Assembly: GCA_023381515.1 (NCBI GenBank)
Contig: JAMCQI010000025.1
Span: forward strand, 1 to 12,544
Direction: 5' to 3'
Source: Chloroflexota bacterium
Lineage (GTDB): Bacteria; Chloroflexota; Anaerolineae; UBA4142
DNA: 12,544 nt
Positions 1 through 7,980 of the stretch are shown in pieces. Below the pieces are notes generated by a model that saw nothing but the letters and a program-made list of their open reading frames with translations, was not told the origin of the DNA and did not search any database. Position 1 is the stretch's first letter. The number at the start of each line of letters is the position of its first letter. Position numbers and translations under genes: made by a program.

Positions 1-1723
1 TTTGGCGCTCTGCCAGCCGCACCCCTTCCGCGAACCGTTCCGCGGCTTTGCCGAACTGGCCGGCGCGGACCTGAGTGTCCCCTAACAGCAGGAACTGTTC
101 GAGCGCTTCGTCGACGCGGTCCTGCTGAATCAGCAGGTCGATCAATCGAGTGCGGGCACTGACGTCGTCGCCATCGATCTTGAGCGCGCTCCGGGAAAAC
201 CCCTCGGCGCGGGCTTTGTCGCCGCGGGCGATCGAGATCTCCGCGAGCGTCTGGTACTTGGAATGCGCTTCGTCCAGTCGGCCGGCCCGAGCGAGGACTT
301 CGGCCAGGCGAACGTGTCCGGGCATATAGTTCGGCGCCAGCTCGATCGCCCGATAACATTCTTCGCTGGCCGCCCAGAACTTGTCACGGCGAACGTATTC
401 CTGGGCCAGCGCGAGCGCTTCCAGCACCTTATCCGACTGCGGGACGCCGACCACTTCGGCGAGACTCACCTGATCGCCGTCGGCGCGCAGATTTTCGATG
501 TGCTGTCGGAACTCGTCGATCTTGTCTTCCCAACCCTTGTCGGTCAGGAATTTCTCCAGCGCCAGGCTGAACGCCTCCGCCCGTTTGCGGTCTCCCTTGG
601 CGGCGTAGCTGTCCGCCAACTCCTCGTACACCGAGATCAGGTCATCCGCCTGCTCCCGCTGCACGCTGTTCAGGTCGACGATCTTGGTCACCTGCAAAAA
701 GTGGTTGACCGCCTGGTCCATCTGACCCTGCGCCCTATAGCACTGTCCCAAAGCAAAGTGGCTGGCGAGGCCATAGCTCTTGTCATCGACCGTGGCAGTC
801 AGAAAGGTCACAGCGTCGTCGTAACGCATCGATTCAAAATAGAGCAAGCCCAGGTTGAACTTGAGCTCCGGCCGAACGACGCCGGCATCCAATAGGCGAC
901 GGTAGGCCTCGATCGCGTCCGAGACTTGGTGGCGCATCTGCGCGTCGACCGCGCGCGCGATCAGCGCGTCGATTTCCGGCTGGCTCAATTTCGGTCGACT
1001 ACCCGGTTGGCGCCGCTCACTTCCGGACTCGCGCGGCGCGGTCGCCTGGTCTTCCAGCAGGGTTTCGGCCAGACGGGAGAGCGCCTGCTTTTCTGCCTGA
1101 ACGACCGGACTCGGGCTCTCGGTCTGCGGCGTCTCCGGCCGTTCTCGTGCTCGAACGTACTCGAATGCCTCGGCACAGTTCGGATCGACACTGGCCGCGC
1201 GCTGCGCCCAGGCGAGCGCCTTGTCCGGGTCACCGCGTTTGTCGAAGATCCGTGCGAGGGCAAGGTATTCGCGCGCCGCGCTCCCTCGGCGGCCGTTCTG
1301 TTCGTAGACTTGAGCCAGATGCTGGCGCACGTCCGTCCGCTCGGGCTCCAGCCCGACCACTTTGTTCCACGCGTCGATCGTCTTGCTCAGCTGCTTTTGC
1401 TGCAAATACAGGTCGGCAACGGCCAGATAGGTGGCCGCGGCCTCGGACAGTCGGTTCTGCTTGAGATGTATCTCGGCGACGTGCGTGAGCGGCACCGGGT
1501 CGAGCGGCTGCTTGTCGGCTACGTGGCGGTACTCGCGCTGCGCGCTTTCGAACTGGCCGGATTCTTCCAACGCGTGGGCCAGGTTCAGTCGAACGCTCAG
1601 GTCGTCGGGATACTCGGCAAGGGCGCGTCGATATTCGGCCACCGCCTTGGGCCATTGCGCGTCCCAGGCGGCGTTGTGTCCTTTGGTTATCGAATCCTTG
1701 AAAACAGTCCGATTTCCCGGCAT
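1..1723 (-). CDS. TPR-repeat protein, 3' end beyond the window
   Basis: The frame is open from the ATG at 1721-1723 to the left edge, giving 574 codons with no stop; the C-terminus is missing. The product is almost wholly helical tetratricopeptide-type repeats, which usually serve as protein-protein scaffolds. Repeat units are visible at about residues 17-200 (for example AVAEYRRALAEYPDDLSVRLNLAHALEESG and DKALAWAQRAASVDPNCAEAFEYV) and again from about 265 onward (CYRAIELAPNYMPGHVRLAEVLARAGRLDEA). Between them lies a Pro/Ser/Glu/Arg-rich linker at about 205-262. I see no signal peptide, so a cytoplasmic protein is likely. It follows argF after 79 bases on the same strand and could be cotranscribed; the Shine-Dalgarno match is weak and the frame is open further upstream, so the start could lie slightly earlier. 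Partner and role are unknown. Confidence 0.85.
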   Translation of the reverse strand, partial: MPGNRTVFKDSITKGHNAAWDAQWPKAVAEYRRALAEYPDDLSVRLNLAHALEESGQFESAQREYRHVADKQPLDPVPLTHVAEIHLKQNRLSEAAATYLAVADLYLQQKQLSKTIDAWNKVVGLEPERTDVRQHLAQVYEQNGRRGSAAREYLALARIFDKRGDPDKALAWAQRAASVDPNCAEAFEYVRARERPETPQTESPSPVVQAEKQALSRLAETLLEDQATAPRESGSERRQPGSRPKLSQPEIDALIARAVDAQMRHQVSDAIEAYRRLLDAGVVRPELKFNLGLLYFESMRYDDAVTFLTATVDDKSYGLASHFALGQCYRAQGQMDQAVNHFLQVTKIVDLNSVQREQADDLISVYEELADSYAAKGDRKRAEAFSLALEKFLTDKGWEDKIDEFRQHIENLRADGDQVSLAEVVGVPQSDKVLEALALAQEYVRRDKFWAASEECYRAIELAPNYMPGHVRLAEVLARAGRLDEAHSKYQTLAEISIARGDKARAEGFSRSALKIDGDDVSARTRLIDLLIQQDRVDEALEQFLLLGDTQVRAGQFGKAAERFAEGVRLAERQ

Positions 1724-1802
1724 GACTTGTCTAAATCGGCATCGCGACGGGTCTCGCCGGTGGAAGGTCGGTTTCCAGAGGGAGGCGCGTCGACAAGTCG
1801 GA

Positions 1803-2756
1803 TCACCGCGCGCTCTTCTTTTTCGGCGCCTTGCGCGCGTCCGCCATCAACTTTGCCAGGATCGCCTTTTGCGCGTGCATCCGGTTTTCGGCCTGGTCGA
1901 ACAGGGCCGAATGCGGACCATCGGCGACCTCGTCCGTGATTTCCATTCCGCGATGCGCCGGCAGGCAATGCAGCGCGATCGCGTCCGGGCGTGCCAGCGC
2001 CACGAGAGCGCCGTTCAATTGGTACGGCGGAAAGATCTCGGCGCGCTTGGCCGCCTCGTCTTCCTGCCCCATACTCGCCCACACGTCCGTGTACAGCACA
2101 TCGGCGTCGCGGACGGCCTCCTGCGGATCCCGCGTCAGCGCGACGGTCCCGCCGGTCTTGAGCCCGAGTTCGCGCGCAGTCGCCAGAGAGGCTTGGTCGA
2201 GCTCGTAGCCGGCGGGAGACGAGCAGACGAAGGACGCGCCTCCGAGTGCGCAAGCGTACATCAGCGACCGGGCCACGTTATTCCCGTCGCCGAGAAAAAC
2301 GACCTTTTGGCCTTTGAGCTTGCCGTGCCGCTCGACGATCGTCAAGACGTCCGCCAAGGCCTGACACGGGTGCTCGTGATCGGAAAGACCGTTGACGACC
2401 GGAACGCGCGAATACTGCACCAGCTCGAGAACGTGCGCGTGCGCGAAAACCCGGGCCATGATCCCGTCCACGTACCGCGACAGGACGCGCGCCACGTCGG
2501 CGATGCTTTCCCGCTGCCCGAGGCCGATCTCGCTCGGCGACAGGTAGAGGGCATGGCCGCCCAAATGAAGCATTGCCATGTCGAATGAGACGCGGGTGCG
2601 CAGCGAAGGCTTTTGGAATACCATGCCCAGGGTCTTGTTCTTCAAGACCGGCTTGTTGCCTCCGCGGCGCCATTCGGTCTTTAGCTTTTGGGCGAGGTCA
2701 AGGTAGTCCTTCAGATCAGCCGGCGTAAGGTCGGCGATGGCGAGAAAGTGTTTCAT
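1803..2756 (-). CDS. argF: Ornithine carbamoyltransferase (anabolic type)
   Basis: Makes citrulline from ornithine and carbamoyl phosphate in cytoplasmic arginine biosynthesis. The 317 residues match the usual family length and all signatures are present in order: SLRTR phosphate-binding loop (consensus STRTR) near residue 50, HPCQALAD near 130, the [10 protein letters not shown] segment of the ornithine domain near 155, [14 protein letters not shown] near 220, and HCLPAHRG near 260 with the catalytic Cys. A GGAG ribosome binding site lies about 5 bases before the ATG. It sits 21 bases after the phosphoesterase gene on the same strand and 79 bases before the TPR gene; no other arg gene is in view, so it is not in an arginine operon here. 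All 20 arginine codons are CGN; none is AGA or AGG, a useful reference for host codon use. The C-terminal tail ends in a short basic APKKKSAR extension. Confidence 0.97.
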   Translation of the reverse strand: MKHFLAIADLTPADLKDYLDLAQKLKTEWRRGGNKPVLKNKTLGMVFQKPSLRTRVSFDMAMLHLGGHALYLSPSEIGLGQRESIADVARVLSRYVDGIMARVFAHAHVLELVQYSRVPVVNGLSDHEHPCQALADVLTIVERHGKLKGQKVVFLGDGNNVARSLMYACALGGASFVCSSPAGYELDQASLATARELGLKTGGTVALTRDPQEAVRDADVLYTDVWASMGQEDEAAKRAEIFPPYQLNGALVALARPDAIALHCLPAHRGMEITDEVADGPHSALFDQAENRMHAQKAILAKLMADARKAPKKKSAR

Positions 2757-2777
2757 GTAAGCTCCAACGGCGACGAA

Positions 2778-3311
2778 TCAGATTTGGACAATGCGCCCCT
2801 TGATCGCGCGCGGATTGATCTCCAGTATGCCAATCGTGGCCTGCTTTCGTTTTGCGGGCACCGCGGAGCCCGGGTTGAAAAGCAATACCCCGCCGTGCAT
2901 CTTGATGTACGGCTCGTGACTGTGGCCGAAGACGATCGCATCCACGTCGTCGAACTCGCGTAGGACGGACGCACACAGCGCGTTCAGCCGGCCGGCGCGG
3001 CTGATGCGGTACGACATCCGGGTCAGCCAGTCACCCTCCCAGGCATGATGACCGTGGACCAAGCCGATCGCGCGGTTGCCAAACTCCAGCCGCTGTTTCT
3101 CCTGCAAATACTGACGGACCTGGCCGTCGTCGCGGTCACCGGCGACCGCATAAGTCTGCGCGATCGGCTCGAGCTGCTGCAGCACGCCGAGCTCGCAAAT
3201 GTCGCCAACGTGGAGGATGATGTCGACGCCCCTGAGCGCCGCGAGCACGCGCGCAGGCAGAGCGGGCACCAATTCAGGGACATGGGTATCGCCGACAACG
3301 CCGATCTTCAT
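2778..3311 (-). CDS. YfcE/MJ0936-type metallophosphoesterase
   Basis: A small (177-residue) calcineurin-like phosphoesterase of the YfcE/MJ0936 kind, expected to be a cytoplasmic metal-dependent phosphodiesterase or phosphatase; the natural substrate of the family is generally unclear. Metal-binding motifs are in order: GDTH at residues 7-10, HVGD at 34-37, HGHH at 86-89, GHSH at 129-132, then the family NPGS at 146-149. The motif that is normally G-N-C/H-D reads GDRDD at 58-62, so the metal-bridging Asn is replaced by Asp; this may alter metal choice or activity. The start ATG has a weak purine-rich site (GCGGAA) directly ahead. It lies 88 bases after the membrane-protein gene and 21 bases before argF, all on the minus strand, consistent with one transcript. 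The link to argF may be only positional. Confidence 0.9.
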   Translation of the reverse strand: MKIGVVGDTHVPELVPALPARVLAALRGVDIILHVGDICELGVLQQLEPIAQTYAVAGDRDDGQVRQYLQEKQRLEFGNRAIGLVHGHHAWEGDWLTRMSYRISRAGRLNALCASVLREFDDVDAIVFGHSHEPYIKMHGGVLLFNPGSAVPAKRKQATIGILEINPRAIKGRIVQI

Positions 3312-3399
3312 TTCCGCTCAACTGTACGATCAACGCTGCGCTCACGCGCTGCGCTCGGCCCCCGTTCTTCCTCGCACCGCCCCGGTCGGCGGGCGCGGA

Positions 3400-4287
3400 T
3401 CAGAACCACAACGCTACGCCGGTGACGAGCATGGCGACGAGCACGTACGACTGGGTGCGCTGTACATAGCCGCGACCATCGCGGCTCACGCGGTAGCGTG
3501 TCTGCCACAAGACCTGAGCGAGCAGCGTAAGCGAAGCGACGCCGGCGATGGCGGGTGCGCCCTTGGCGAACAGCACCAGCGCGGCTGCCAATTGCGCCAG
3601 GTTGACTATGAGGAGCCAATGGTTCTGCCGCGCCGAGGAGAGTCCGAGCAGCCCGCGGTAGACCAGTGTGAAAAGGAGCACGAACGCAAGCGAGAGCCAG
3701 GAAAAGAATCCAAACGCGGCCTGCGCAATCAGCCACGGGAGGGTGATCTCGTAGATCGCCCTCAGCCATTCCGCGCGTTCACCCTCGAGCTGTCCTTCGA
3801 CCAGCGCGATCGCCATTGCGGCCGCGCACAAAAGCAGAGGAAGCTGACCCAGGACCGACGCGACGCTCAACGCGAGAACGCCGATCATGAACATACCGAC
3901 GACCTCGGAATCGATCAGCGGCCAAAGGATCGTCCGAAAAAAGTGGAGTCGGCGAGTAGCTTGACGCCAGACGCGTTGGATCCTCCGCTGGGTCTCGAGG
4001 TCGGGCGCGATAAACCAAGCCGGCGCGTTCGACATGCTCCGCCGCACGGCTTCGCGCCAGTCTGGCAGGAGCCACTGAGCCCGCCACGCACCCAAGAGCA
4101 CATCGGCCAACAGTAGGGAGAAGATGACGAGGATTACGGTCTGCCACCGCAAAAGCAGGCTCCCGGAGGCGATTACTCCGCAGACGACGGCCCAGCCGGG
4201 ACCAAGAAACGTGAGCGGCCGCGTCGGACGGAGGTCTAACGCGAGCCAGCGGCCAACGAGCGGCCGCGCGGAAAAGGATTCTTCCAT
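3400..4287 (-). CDS. Polytopic membrane protein, unknown function
   Basis: A 295-residue hydrophobic protein that I do not recognise. Hydrophobic segments are visible at about residues 28-45, 48-66, 133-150, 152-165, 185-212, 223-242, 244-262 and 276-294, so some six to eight membrane spans are likely. Between the second and third lies a basic, Trp-rich soluble stretch (about 67-130, including PDWREAVRRSMSNAPAWF and RRIQRVWRQATRRLHFFRT). No catalytic motif, signal peptide or transporter signature stands out. The ATG at 4285-4287 is preceded directly by a TTG at 4288-4290 that could also start the protein. There is no Shine-Dalgarno sequence; the -10 box ends eight bases before the ATG, so the mRNA is probably leaderless. 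First gene of the likely four-gene minus-strand group. Confidence 0.8.
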   Translation of the reverse strand: MEESFSARPLVGRWLALDLRPTRPLTFLGPGWAVVCGVIASGSLLLRWQTVILVIFSLLLADVLLGAWRAQWLLPDWREAVRRSMSNAPAWFIAPDLETQRRIQRVWRQATRRLHFFRTILWPLIDSEVVGMFMIGVLALSVASVLGQLPLLLCAAAMAIALVEGQLEGERAEWLRAIYEITLPWLIAQAAFGFFSWLSLAFVLLFTLVYRGLLGLSSARQNHWLLIVNLAQLAAALVLFAKGAPAIAGVASLTLLAQVLWQTRYRVSRDGRGYVQRTQSYVLVAMLVTGVALWF

Positions 4288-4295
4288 CAAATCGT

Positions 4296-4324
4296 ATCAT
4301 ACCACAACGAAAAGAAATTGACAA
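4296..4324 (-). promoter_or_regulatory. Sigma-70-type promoter for the minus-strand gene group
   Basis: Read on the minus strand: -35 box TTGTCA (plus 4319-4324), 17-base spacer, -10 box TATGAT (plus 4296-4301) with an upstream TG (TGGTATGAT), i.e. an extended -10. Each box differs from consensus by one base. The predicted start site falls near 4289, one or two bases before the ATG at 4287, implying a leaderless transcript. Its -35 box is only 11 bases from the -35 box of the divergent plus-strand promoter. Confidence 0.7.
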
Positions 4325-4335
4325 ACCGCGAGCGC

Positions 4336-4375
4336 TTGACCCCGAAAAACACATCAATTACAATAAAGCTGGAGG
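4336..4375 (+). promoter_or_regulatory. Promoter and ribosome binding site of the YVTN lipoprotein gene
   Basis: TTGACC at 4336-4341, 17-base spacer, TACAAT at 4359-4364; both boxes are one base from consensus. Transcription would start around 4371, at the GGAGG ribosome binding site (4371-4375), which lies six bases before the ATG at 4382. The 5' untranslated region would then be only about 11 bases. This site fixes the choice of the first of several nearby ATG codons. Confidence 0.7.
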
Positions 4376-4381
4376 TGGCGC

Positions 4382-4435
4382 ATGAGATCAATGCGGCACA
4401 TGCGGCGCATGCAGTGCATGCGAGCAATGCGGCGC
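4382..4435 (+). repeat. Six 9-bp tandem units inside the signal-peptide coding region
   Basis: Six consecutive 9-base units (4382-4390, 4391-4399, 4400-4408, 4409-4417, 4418-4426, 4427-4435), all starting ATG and mostly ATGCGGNNC, encode MRS-MRH-MRR-MQC-MRA-MRR. Every unit opens with an in-frame ATG. The unit length is a multiple of three, so unit gain or loss would keep the frame and change only the length of the basic N-region. Confidence 0.75.
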
Positions 4436-6988
4436 GCGGCAGACATGCTCGGAGTTCTGGCGCTCTCCCTGGCTGCAGCCTGCGCGCCCGGTTCTCCCTC
4501 CCCGCTTTCGGTTACGGCTGCGGCGACTGGAACTCCGCAGGCTACAACACCGACCCACCCGCCGAGTTCCGCCACTCCGCCCCCTATCGGCGCGCCGGCC
4601 GTCGTGGACCATGTCTCGCTCCTCGCCCTCCCTGGAATCGGCCGGTCGCCCGACTCGGTCGCCCTGCTTGGCGACGAGGCTTACGTGGCGAATTCCAGCA
4701 CCCAGAATATTGCGATCATTCGGGGCGGGCGTGTCACCGGCTTTATTCCGGCCGGCAAAGGTCCGACCGCGCTGACGGTCGATTCGGCCGGCAAGCGCCT
4801 GTTCGTGTCCAACTCGGGAGACAAGACCGTCAGTTTGATCGAGGATGACCGCGTTTCGCTCACCCGCAGCATCGGCGCTGAAGTGCGCGCTTTGATGTTC
4901 TTCGAGGGTCGCCTCTTCGCCGGGTTGGACAGCGAAGAAGGGATCCTCGTCCTCGACCCAAGCACGCTCGAAACTCAGTCGCGCCTGACCATTCCGAATG
5001 TCTTTACGGTGATCAGCCTCGCGGGCGATCCGGTCCATCACAGGGTTTACGCCAACCTGTTCGACCAGACGGCAGTTGTCGATTCGACCCACCTGGCCGT
5101 CGAAAGGGTCTTGCCGACCAAAGGGAGTTACGAGACCCTGCTAGCGCATCCTGAGAGCGACAGCATTCTCCTCGGGATCTACGACGCGGCTCTTAATGCC
5201 GAATCGCTCGTGTCGATCGATCCGCTGCTCGGCAGCGAGCGTGGGCGCGTCCAGATCGGCGGCGATCCTCGCGGCGCTGTCGCAAGCTCAGACGGCTCGC
5301 GAGTGTACGTCGCCGATTCATACACAAACGATGTTTCGGTCGTCGACGCCGGGACCATGAGCGTTGTCGCGAGGATCGCTGTCGACCTGGCCCCAAGCGC
5401 GTTGGCGTTGGACGAGGGGGCGCGCCGCCTGTATGTTGCGAATACGAACAGCGACAATCTGAGCGTGATCGACATCGATACGAACCGGGTGGTCGGCGTG
5501 ATTCCGATCGGCATGATCCCGACAGCGTTGGTGGCCAACGCGGACCGCGGCCGGGTGTACATTGCCAGCGGATCGACCGACTCCGTCTTTGTCGTGGAGG
5601 GGAACAAGCTCGTTCGCCAGGTCGCCGTCGGCCGGCATCCGGTCGATCTGGCGCTCGACCCGAGGGGCGGACGGCTGCTCGTCGCAAACGAGGCGGACCG
5701 GACCGTGTCCAGCATCGACGAGGCGACATTCGAGGTGCGGTCGACCGAGCCGTTTACGGGAGCAGTGACCACGATCGCAGTCGACGCCAAGCACTCGCGC
5801 GCCATAGTGAACGACGCGATACTCGATCTTGGCACCCTGAGTCCATCCGGGCATTTGACGCTCCAGACCGGGACCTTTTACTCGACGACCGTGCCGGACC
5901 TCGTTCGCGTCGGGCCGGACGGAAACACCGTTTACGCCGACGCCGACAACGGTGTGCCGGGGTCGAACGAGCGTCGAATCACCTATACCCTCGACGGCGA
6001 CACGCTCGACCAGCGCGGGACGCTCGACTACTCCGGCAACACGTCGTTCTTCGAGATCGACCCCGCGAACGACCAAGTCTACCTTGCAGGCACGCACCCG
6101 CTCGCGTTGACACACGCGCTGCTCGTATACGCGGCGGACGACCACTTGATCTCTTCGATGCCGCTGCCGGCCCGAACGACCGGAATGGCGTACAACCCGC
6201 AGACGCACCATCTATTCCTGTCGCACGCGCAGAGTTTCGTCGGAAGCTACGGCCCGCCTACCGGCCCGGCGGACAATACCGTGCAGGTACTGGACACAAC
6301 TTCGTTCGGCCAAGTGTCACAGTTGTCAGTCGAGTCGCCGGGGCCGATGACTCGCTCGGGCAGTCTCGTTTACGTCGCCGATTCATCGAATGGATCGCTC
6401 AATTTGATACAAGACGTGCAGATGCCGGCGCCGCCCTCGCCGACGCCGACGACCACTCCGTCTCCATATCCGCCCCTCCCGCCGGCGACCGCAACGGGGC
6501 CAGAGAATCCGAGCGAAGCCACAACGCCATCGGCCGCACCAGTTTGCGCAGTGCGGGTCGACCCGGAAATCGAGTCGGCCTGGCTCGCCGGCGGGCCGGC
6601 GCGCATCGGTTGTCCGCGCGGCGCAGCACACCAAGTCGCGATCGCCCAGCAGCCATTCGAACGCGGCGTCATGCTGTGGCGACAAGATGACAAGCGCATC
6701 TACGTCCTGTTTGGCGACCATGCATGGGAATACTATGAAGACACGTGGACGGACTCGATGCCGGAGGACGGATGCCCGGACGTGACCGTCGCTTCTGGAC
6801 TCATCAAGCCAAAACGGGGATTCGGAAAGGTGTGGTGCGACCAATCAAGAGTTCGCAGCCGCATCGGTGCGGCGACCGCCGTCGAGAGCAGCGCGACCGT
6901 CCCCGATCAGGAGTTCGACCATGGGCAGATATTGGGCGGTGTGCCGGCTCTGGAATACGTTTTGTTCGGCGACGGCCACTGGGAATAG
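4382..6988 (+). CDS. Secreted lipoprotein: YVTN beta-propeller plus C-terminal GFGKVW-type domain
   Basis: The 868-residue product has a very basic Met/Arg-rich N-region (1-21), a hydrophobic core (22-33) and Cys34 in the string LSLAAAC, so it is probably a lipoprotein anchored outside the membrane. A Pro/Ser/Thr-rich spacer follows. Beta-propeller blades of YVTN type are clear at about 118-155 (GKRLFVSNSGDKTVSLIE) and about 287-458 (SRVYVADSYTNDVSVVD, RRLYVANTNSDNLSVID, GRVYIASGSTDSVFVVE, GRLLVANEADRTVSSID); weaker blades continue to about 675. A Pro/Thr linker at about 681-722 leads to a C-terminal domain (about 723-868) with RIGCPRG, QPFERGVMLW, GFGKVW and a second HGQILGG...YVLFGDGHWE, a fold I associate with extracytoplasmic Chloroflexota proteins. 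Propellers of this type usually bind partners; no enzyme motif is visible. Transcribed divergently from the minus-strand group. Confidence 0.88.
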   Translation: MRSMRHMRRMQCMRAMRRAADMLGVLALSLAAACAPGSPSPLSVTAAATGTPQATTPTHPPSSATPPPIGAPAVVDHVSLLALPGIGRSPDSVALLGDEAYVANSSTQNIAIIRGGRVTGFIPAGKGPTALTVDSAGKRLFVSNSGDKTVSLIEDDRVSLTRSIGAEVRALMFFEGRLFAGLDSEEGILVLDPSTLETQSRLTIPNVFTVISLAGDPVHHRVYANLFDQTAVVDSTHLAVERVLPTKGSYETLLAHPESDSILLGIYDAALNAESLVSIDPLLGSERGRVQIGGDPRGAVASSDGSRVYVADSYTNDVSVVDAGTMSVVARIAVDLAPSALALDEGARRLYVANTNSDNLSVIDIDTNRVVGVIPIGMIPTALVANADRGRVYIASGSTDSVFVVEGNKLVRQVAVGRHPVDLALDPRGGRLLVANEADRTVSSIDEATFEVRSTEPFTGAVTTIAVDAKHSRAIVNDAILDLGTLSPSGHLTLQTGTFYSTTVPDLVRVGPDGNTVYADADNGVPGSNERRITYTLDGDTLDQRGTLDYSGNTSFFEIDPANDQVYLAGTHPLALTHALLVYAADDHLISSMPLPARTTGMAYNPQTHHLFLSHAQSFVGSYGPPTGPADNTVQVLDTTSFGQVSQLSVESPGPMTRSGSLVYVADSSNGSLNLIQDVQMPAPPSPTPTTTPSPYPPLPPATATGPENPSEATTPSAAPVCAVRVDPEIESAWLAGGPARIGCPRGAAHQVAIAQQPFERGVMLWRQDDKRIYVLFGDHAWEYYEDTWTDSMPEDGCPDVTVASGLIKPKRGFGKVWCDQSRVRSRIGAATAVESSATVPDQEFDHGQILGGVPALEYVLFGDGHWE

Positions 6989-7047
6989 TCGAGCCGGCCG
7001 CGCCTTGCTTCTGGCTCACATTCAGGCATTTTAGGAGTCAAGCTGCC

Positions 7048-7533
7048 ATGTCCGAAGAACGCCGCGAGATCTCTGCACCCGTCCGGTTCCTGCGAAGCGC
7101 CGAAAGCGTTGTGCTGGGCTTGATCGCACTCGTGCTCGTCGCGCTCGCGTTGGTGTTGCTTGGAGAAAGCGTGATCTCCATGGCCAACGCCGTCATGCAG
7201 GGCGAGGTGCTCAACCTCGGGGTCGAAATCCTGGACAGCGTCCTCCTGGTCATGATGATCATGGAGATCGTCTACACGGTCACGTTATCGCTCGAATCGC
7301 ACACGTTGATCGCCGAGCCGTTCCTCATCATCGGAACCATCGCCGCGATAAGGCGAATGCTCGTGATCACGGCGACCAGTACCCGACTCGAGACCAGCAA
7401 CCCAGACGCGTTCCGCTCGACGCTGATCGAATTGGGGCTGCTCGCCATGACCGTCGTCGCCATGGCGGTGTCCATCTATATTTTGAGAAGGACGGCGGCC
7501 ATCCGAACGGTCAAGGAGGAAAGCGAAAAGTGA
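7048..7533 (+). CDS. psiE: PsiE-family membrane protein
   Basis: A 161-residue inner-membrane protein with four predicted spans (about residues 20-42, 59-79, 87-107 and 128-147), the layout of the PsiE family (phosphate-starvation-inducible in E. coli; biochemical role unknown). The most telling stretch is TLIAEPFLIIGTIAAIRRMLV at 86-106, which fits the conserved 'P-x-L-I ... I-x-x-I-R' core of the family, preceded by the acidic/hydrophobic LLVMMIMEIVY span. The chosen ATG is preceded by AGGAG at 7033-7037, ten bases upstream, slightly long spacing. It follows the lipoprotein gene after 59 bases on the same strand and may be cotranscribed. No Pho-box is recognisable upstream. The 250 bases after it (7534-7784) show no gene, and no terminator I would defend. 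Confidence 0.8.
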   Translation: MSEERREISAPVRFLRSAESVVLGLIALVLVALALVLLGESVISMANAVMQGEVLNLGVEILDSVLLVMMIMEIVYTVTLSLESHTLIAEPFLIIGTIAAIRRMLVITATSTRLETSNPDAFRSTLIELGLLAMTVVAMAVSIYILRRTAAIRTVKEESEK

Positions 7534-7784
7534 AAAAAGAGCCGTCGTCATCGGATCTCCCTCGCTCGTGCTTCCTTCGACCGCTTGCTTCTGCGAAAGT
7601 TTGTGCGTGAGCGTCCGTGAGCCAGACATGTACTGGTTTGCGGCGCCATGACCTGGTTCCCTTTGGAGTGGCGGAATCATACTCTCCAGGCAAATGGTTG
7701 TCAATTCGGACCGGTGCCGCCGGATTGAGCGACGTGGACAGAGGGCGGCCACGCGACTCGGACGCGGGTCCAGCGCCGGACGCT

Positions 7785-7813
7785 TTGACGCGCGCGCCGT
7801 TCCATTGTAAAAT
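7785..7813 (+). promoter_or_regulatory. Promoter of the tRNA-Arg gene
   Basis: TTGACG at 7785-7790, 17-base spacer, TAAAAT at 7808-7813, each one base from consensus. The predicted start is near 7820, about eight bases before the mature tRNA 5' end, a normal distance for a single tRNA gene. It indicates that the tRNA gene is still active after insertion of the element. Confidence 0.75.
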
Positions 7814-7827
7814 CGCCCTACACGGTT

Positions 7828-7901
7828 GCCCCCGTAGCTCAATCGGACAGAGCACCTGCCTTCTAAGCAGTTGGTTGCGAGTTCGAGTCTCGCCGGGGGC
7901 G
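7828..7901 (+). tRNA. tRNA-Arg, anticodon UCU
   Basis: A complete 74-base cloverleaf. The acceptor stem GCCCCCG (7828-7834) pairs fully with CGGGGGC (7894-7900), with discriminator G at 7901. The D arm is GCTC/GAGC with a GG-containing loop. The anticodon loop is 7860-7866 with TCT at 7862-7864, reading AGA and AGG. The T stem is GCGAG/CTCGC around TTCGAGT. The variable loop has five bases. Oddity: the top pair of the anticodon stem (positions 27-43) is C-U, a mismatch. CCA is not encoded. An element begins directly after the 3' end, the usual target for tyrosine recombinases. Confidence 0.95.
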
Positions 7902-7933
7902 TCGTTCCACAAATTACACGCGGTTGACTAGCC

Positions 7934-7980
7934 CTGCTTATCAGGCATGTGTTCTGTCCTATTGAGCTACGGGGGCAACC
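7934..7980 (-). pseudogene. Inverted, diverged copy of the tRNA-Arg 5' half
   Basis: Read on the minus strand from 7980, 42 of 47 bases match tRNA-Arg plus its four leader bases (7824-7870), running from GGTT before the acceptor stem through the 3' side of the anticodon stem (GCAG). The five differences include TC to GA in the anticodon, so the loop reads GAT (Ile-type) instead of TCT, and one that breaks a D-stem pair. There is no T arm and no 3' acceptor strand, so it cannot be a working tRNA. An 8-bp perfect inverted repeat (7919-7926 with 7976-7983, CGCGGTTG/CAACCGCG) closes the fragment into one stem-loop. Confidence 0.85.

Noticed and set aside
263..2588. Long open frames on the plus strand across the TPR and argF genes
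   Set aside because: They lie opposite clear minus-strand genes of high GC; their products have no motifs, and such frames are expected in GC-rich coding DNA.
3335..3357. 10-bp direct repeat CGCTGCGCTC separated by three bases
   Set aside because: Short GC-rich repeat between two genes; likely chance or simple slippage.
5179..6211. Long minus-strand open frames inside the YVTN lipoprotein gene
   Set aside because: Antisense shadows of a gene with obvious repeat structure; no ribosome binding sites or motifs.
7511..7912. Minus-strand frame across the tRNA gene with a CPIELRGQP peptide
   Set aside because: It is the antisense of the tRNA; the same peptide appears in the inverted copy for that reason only.
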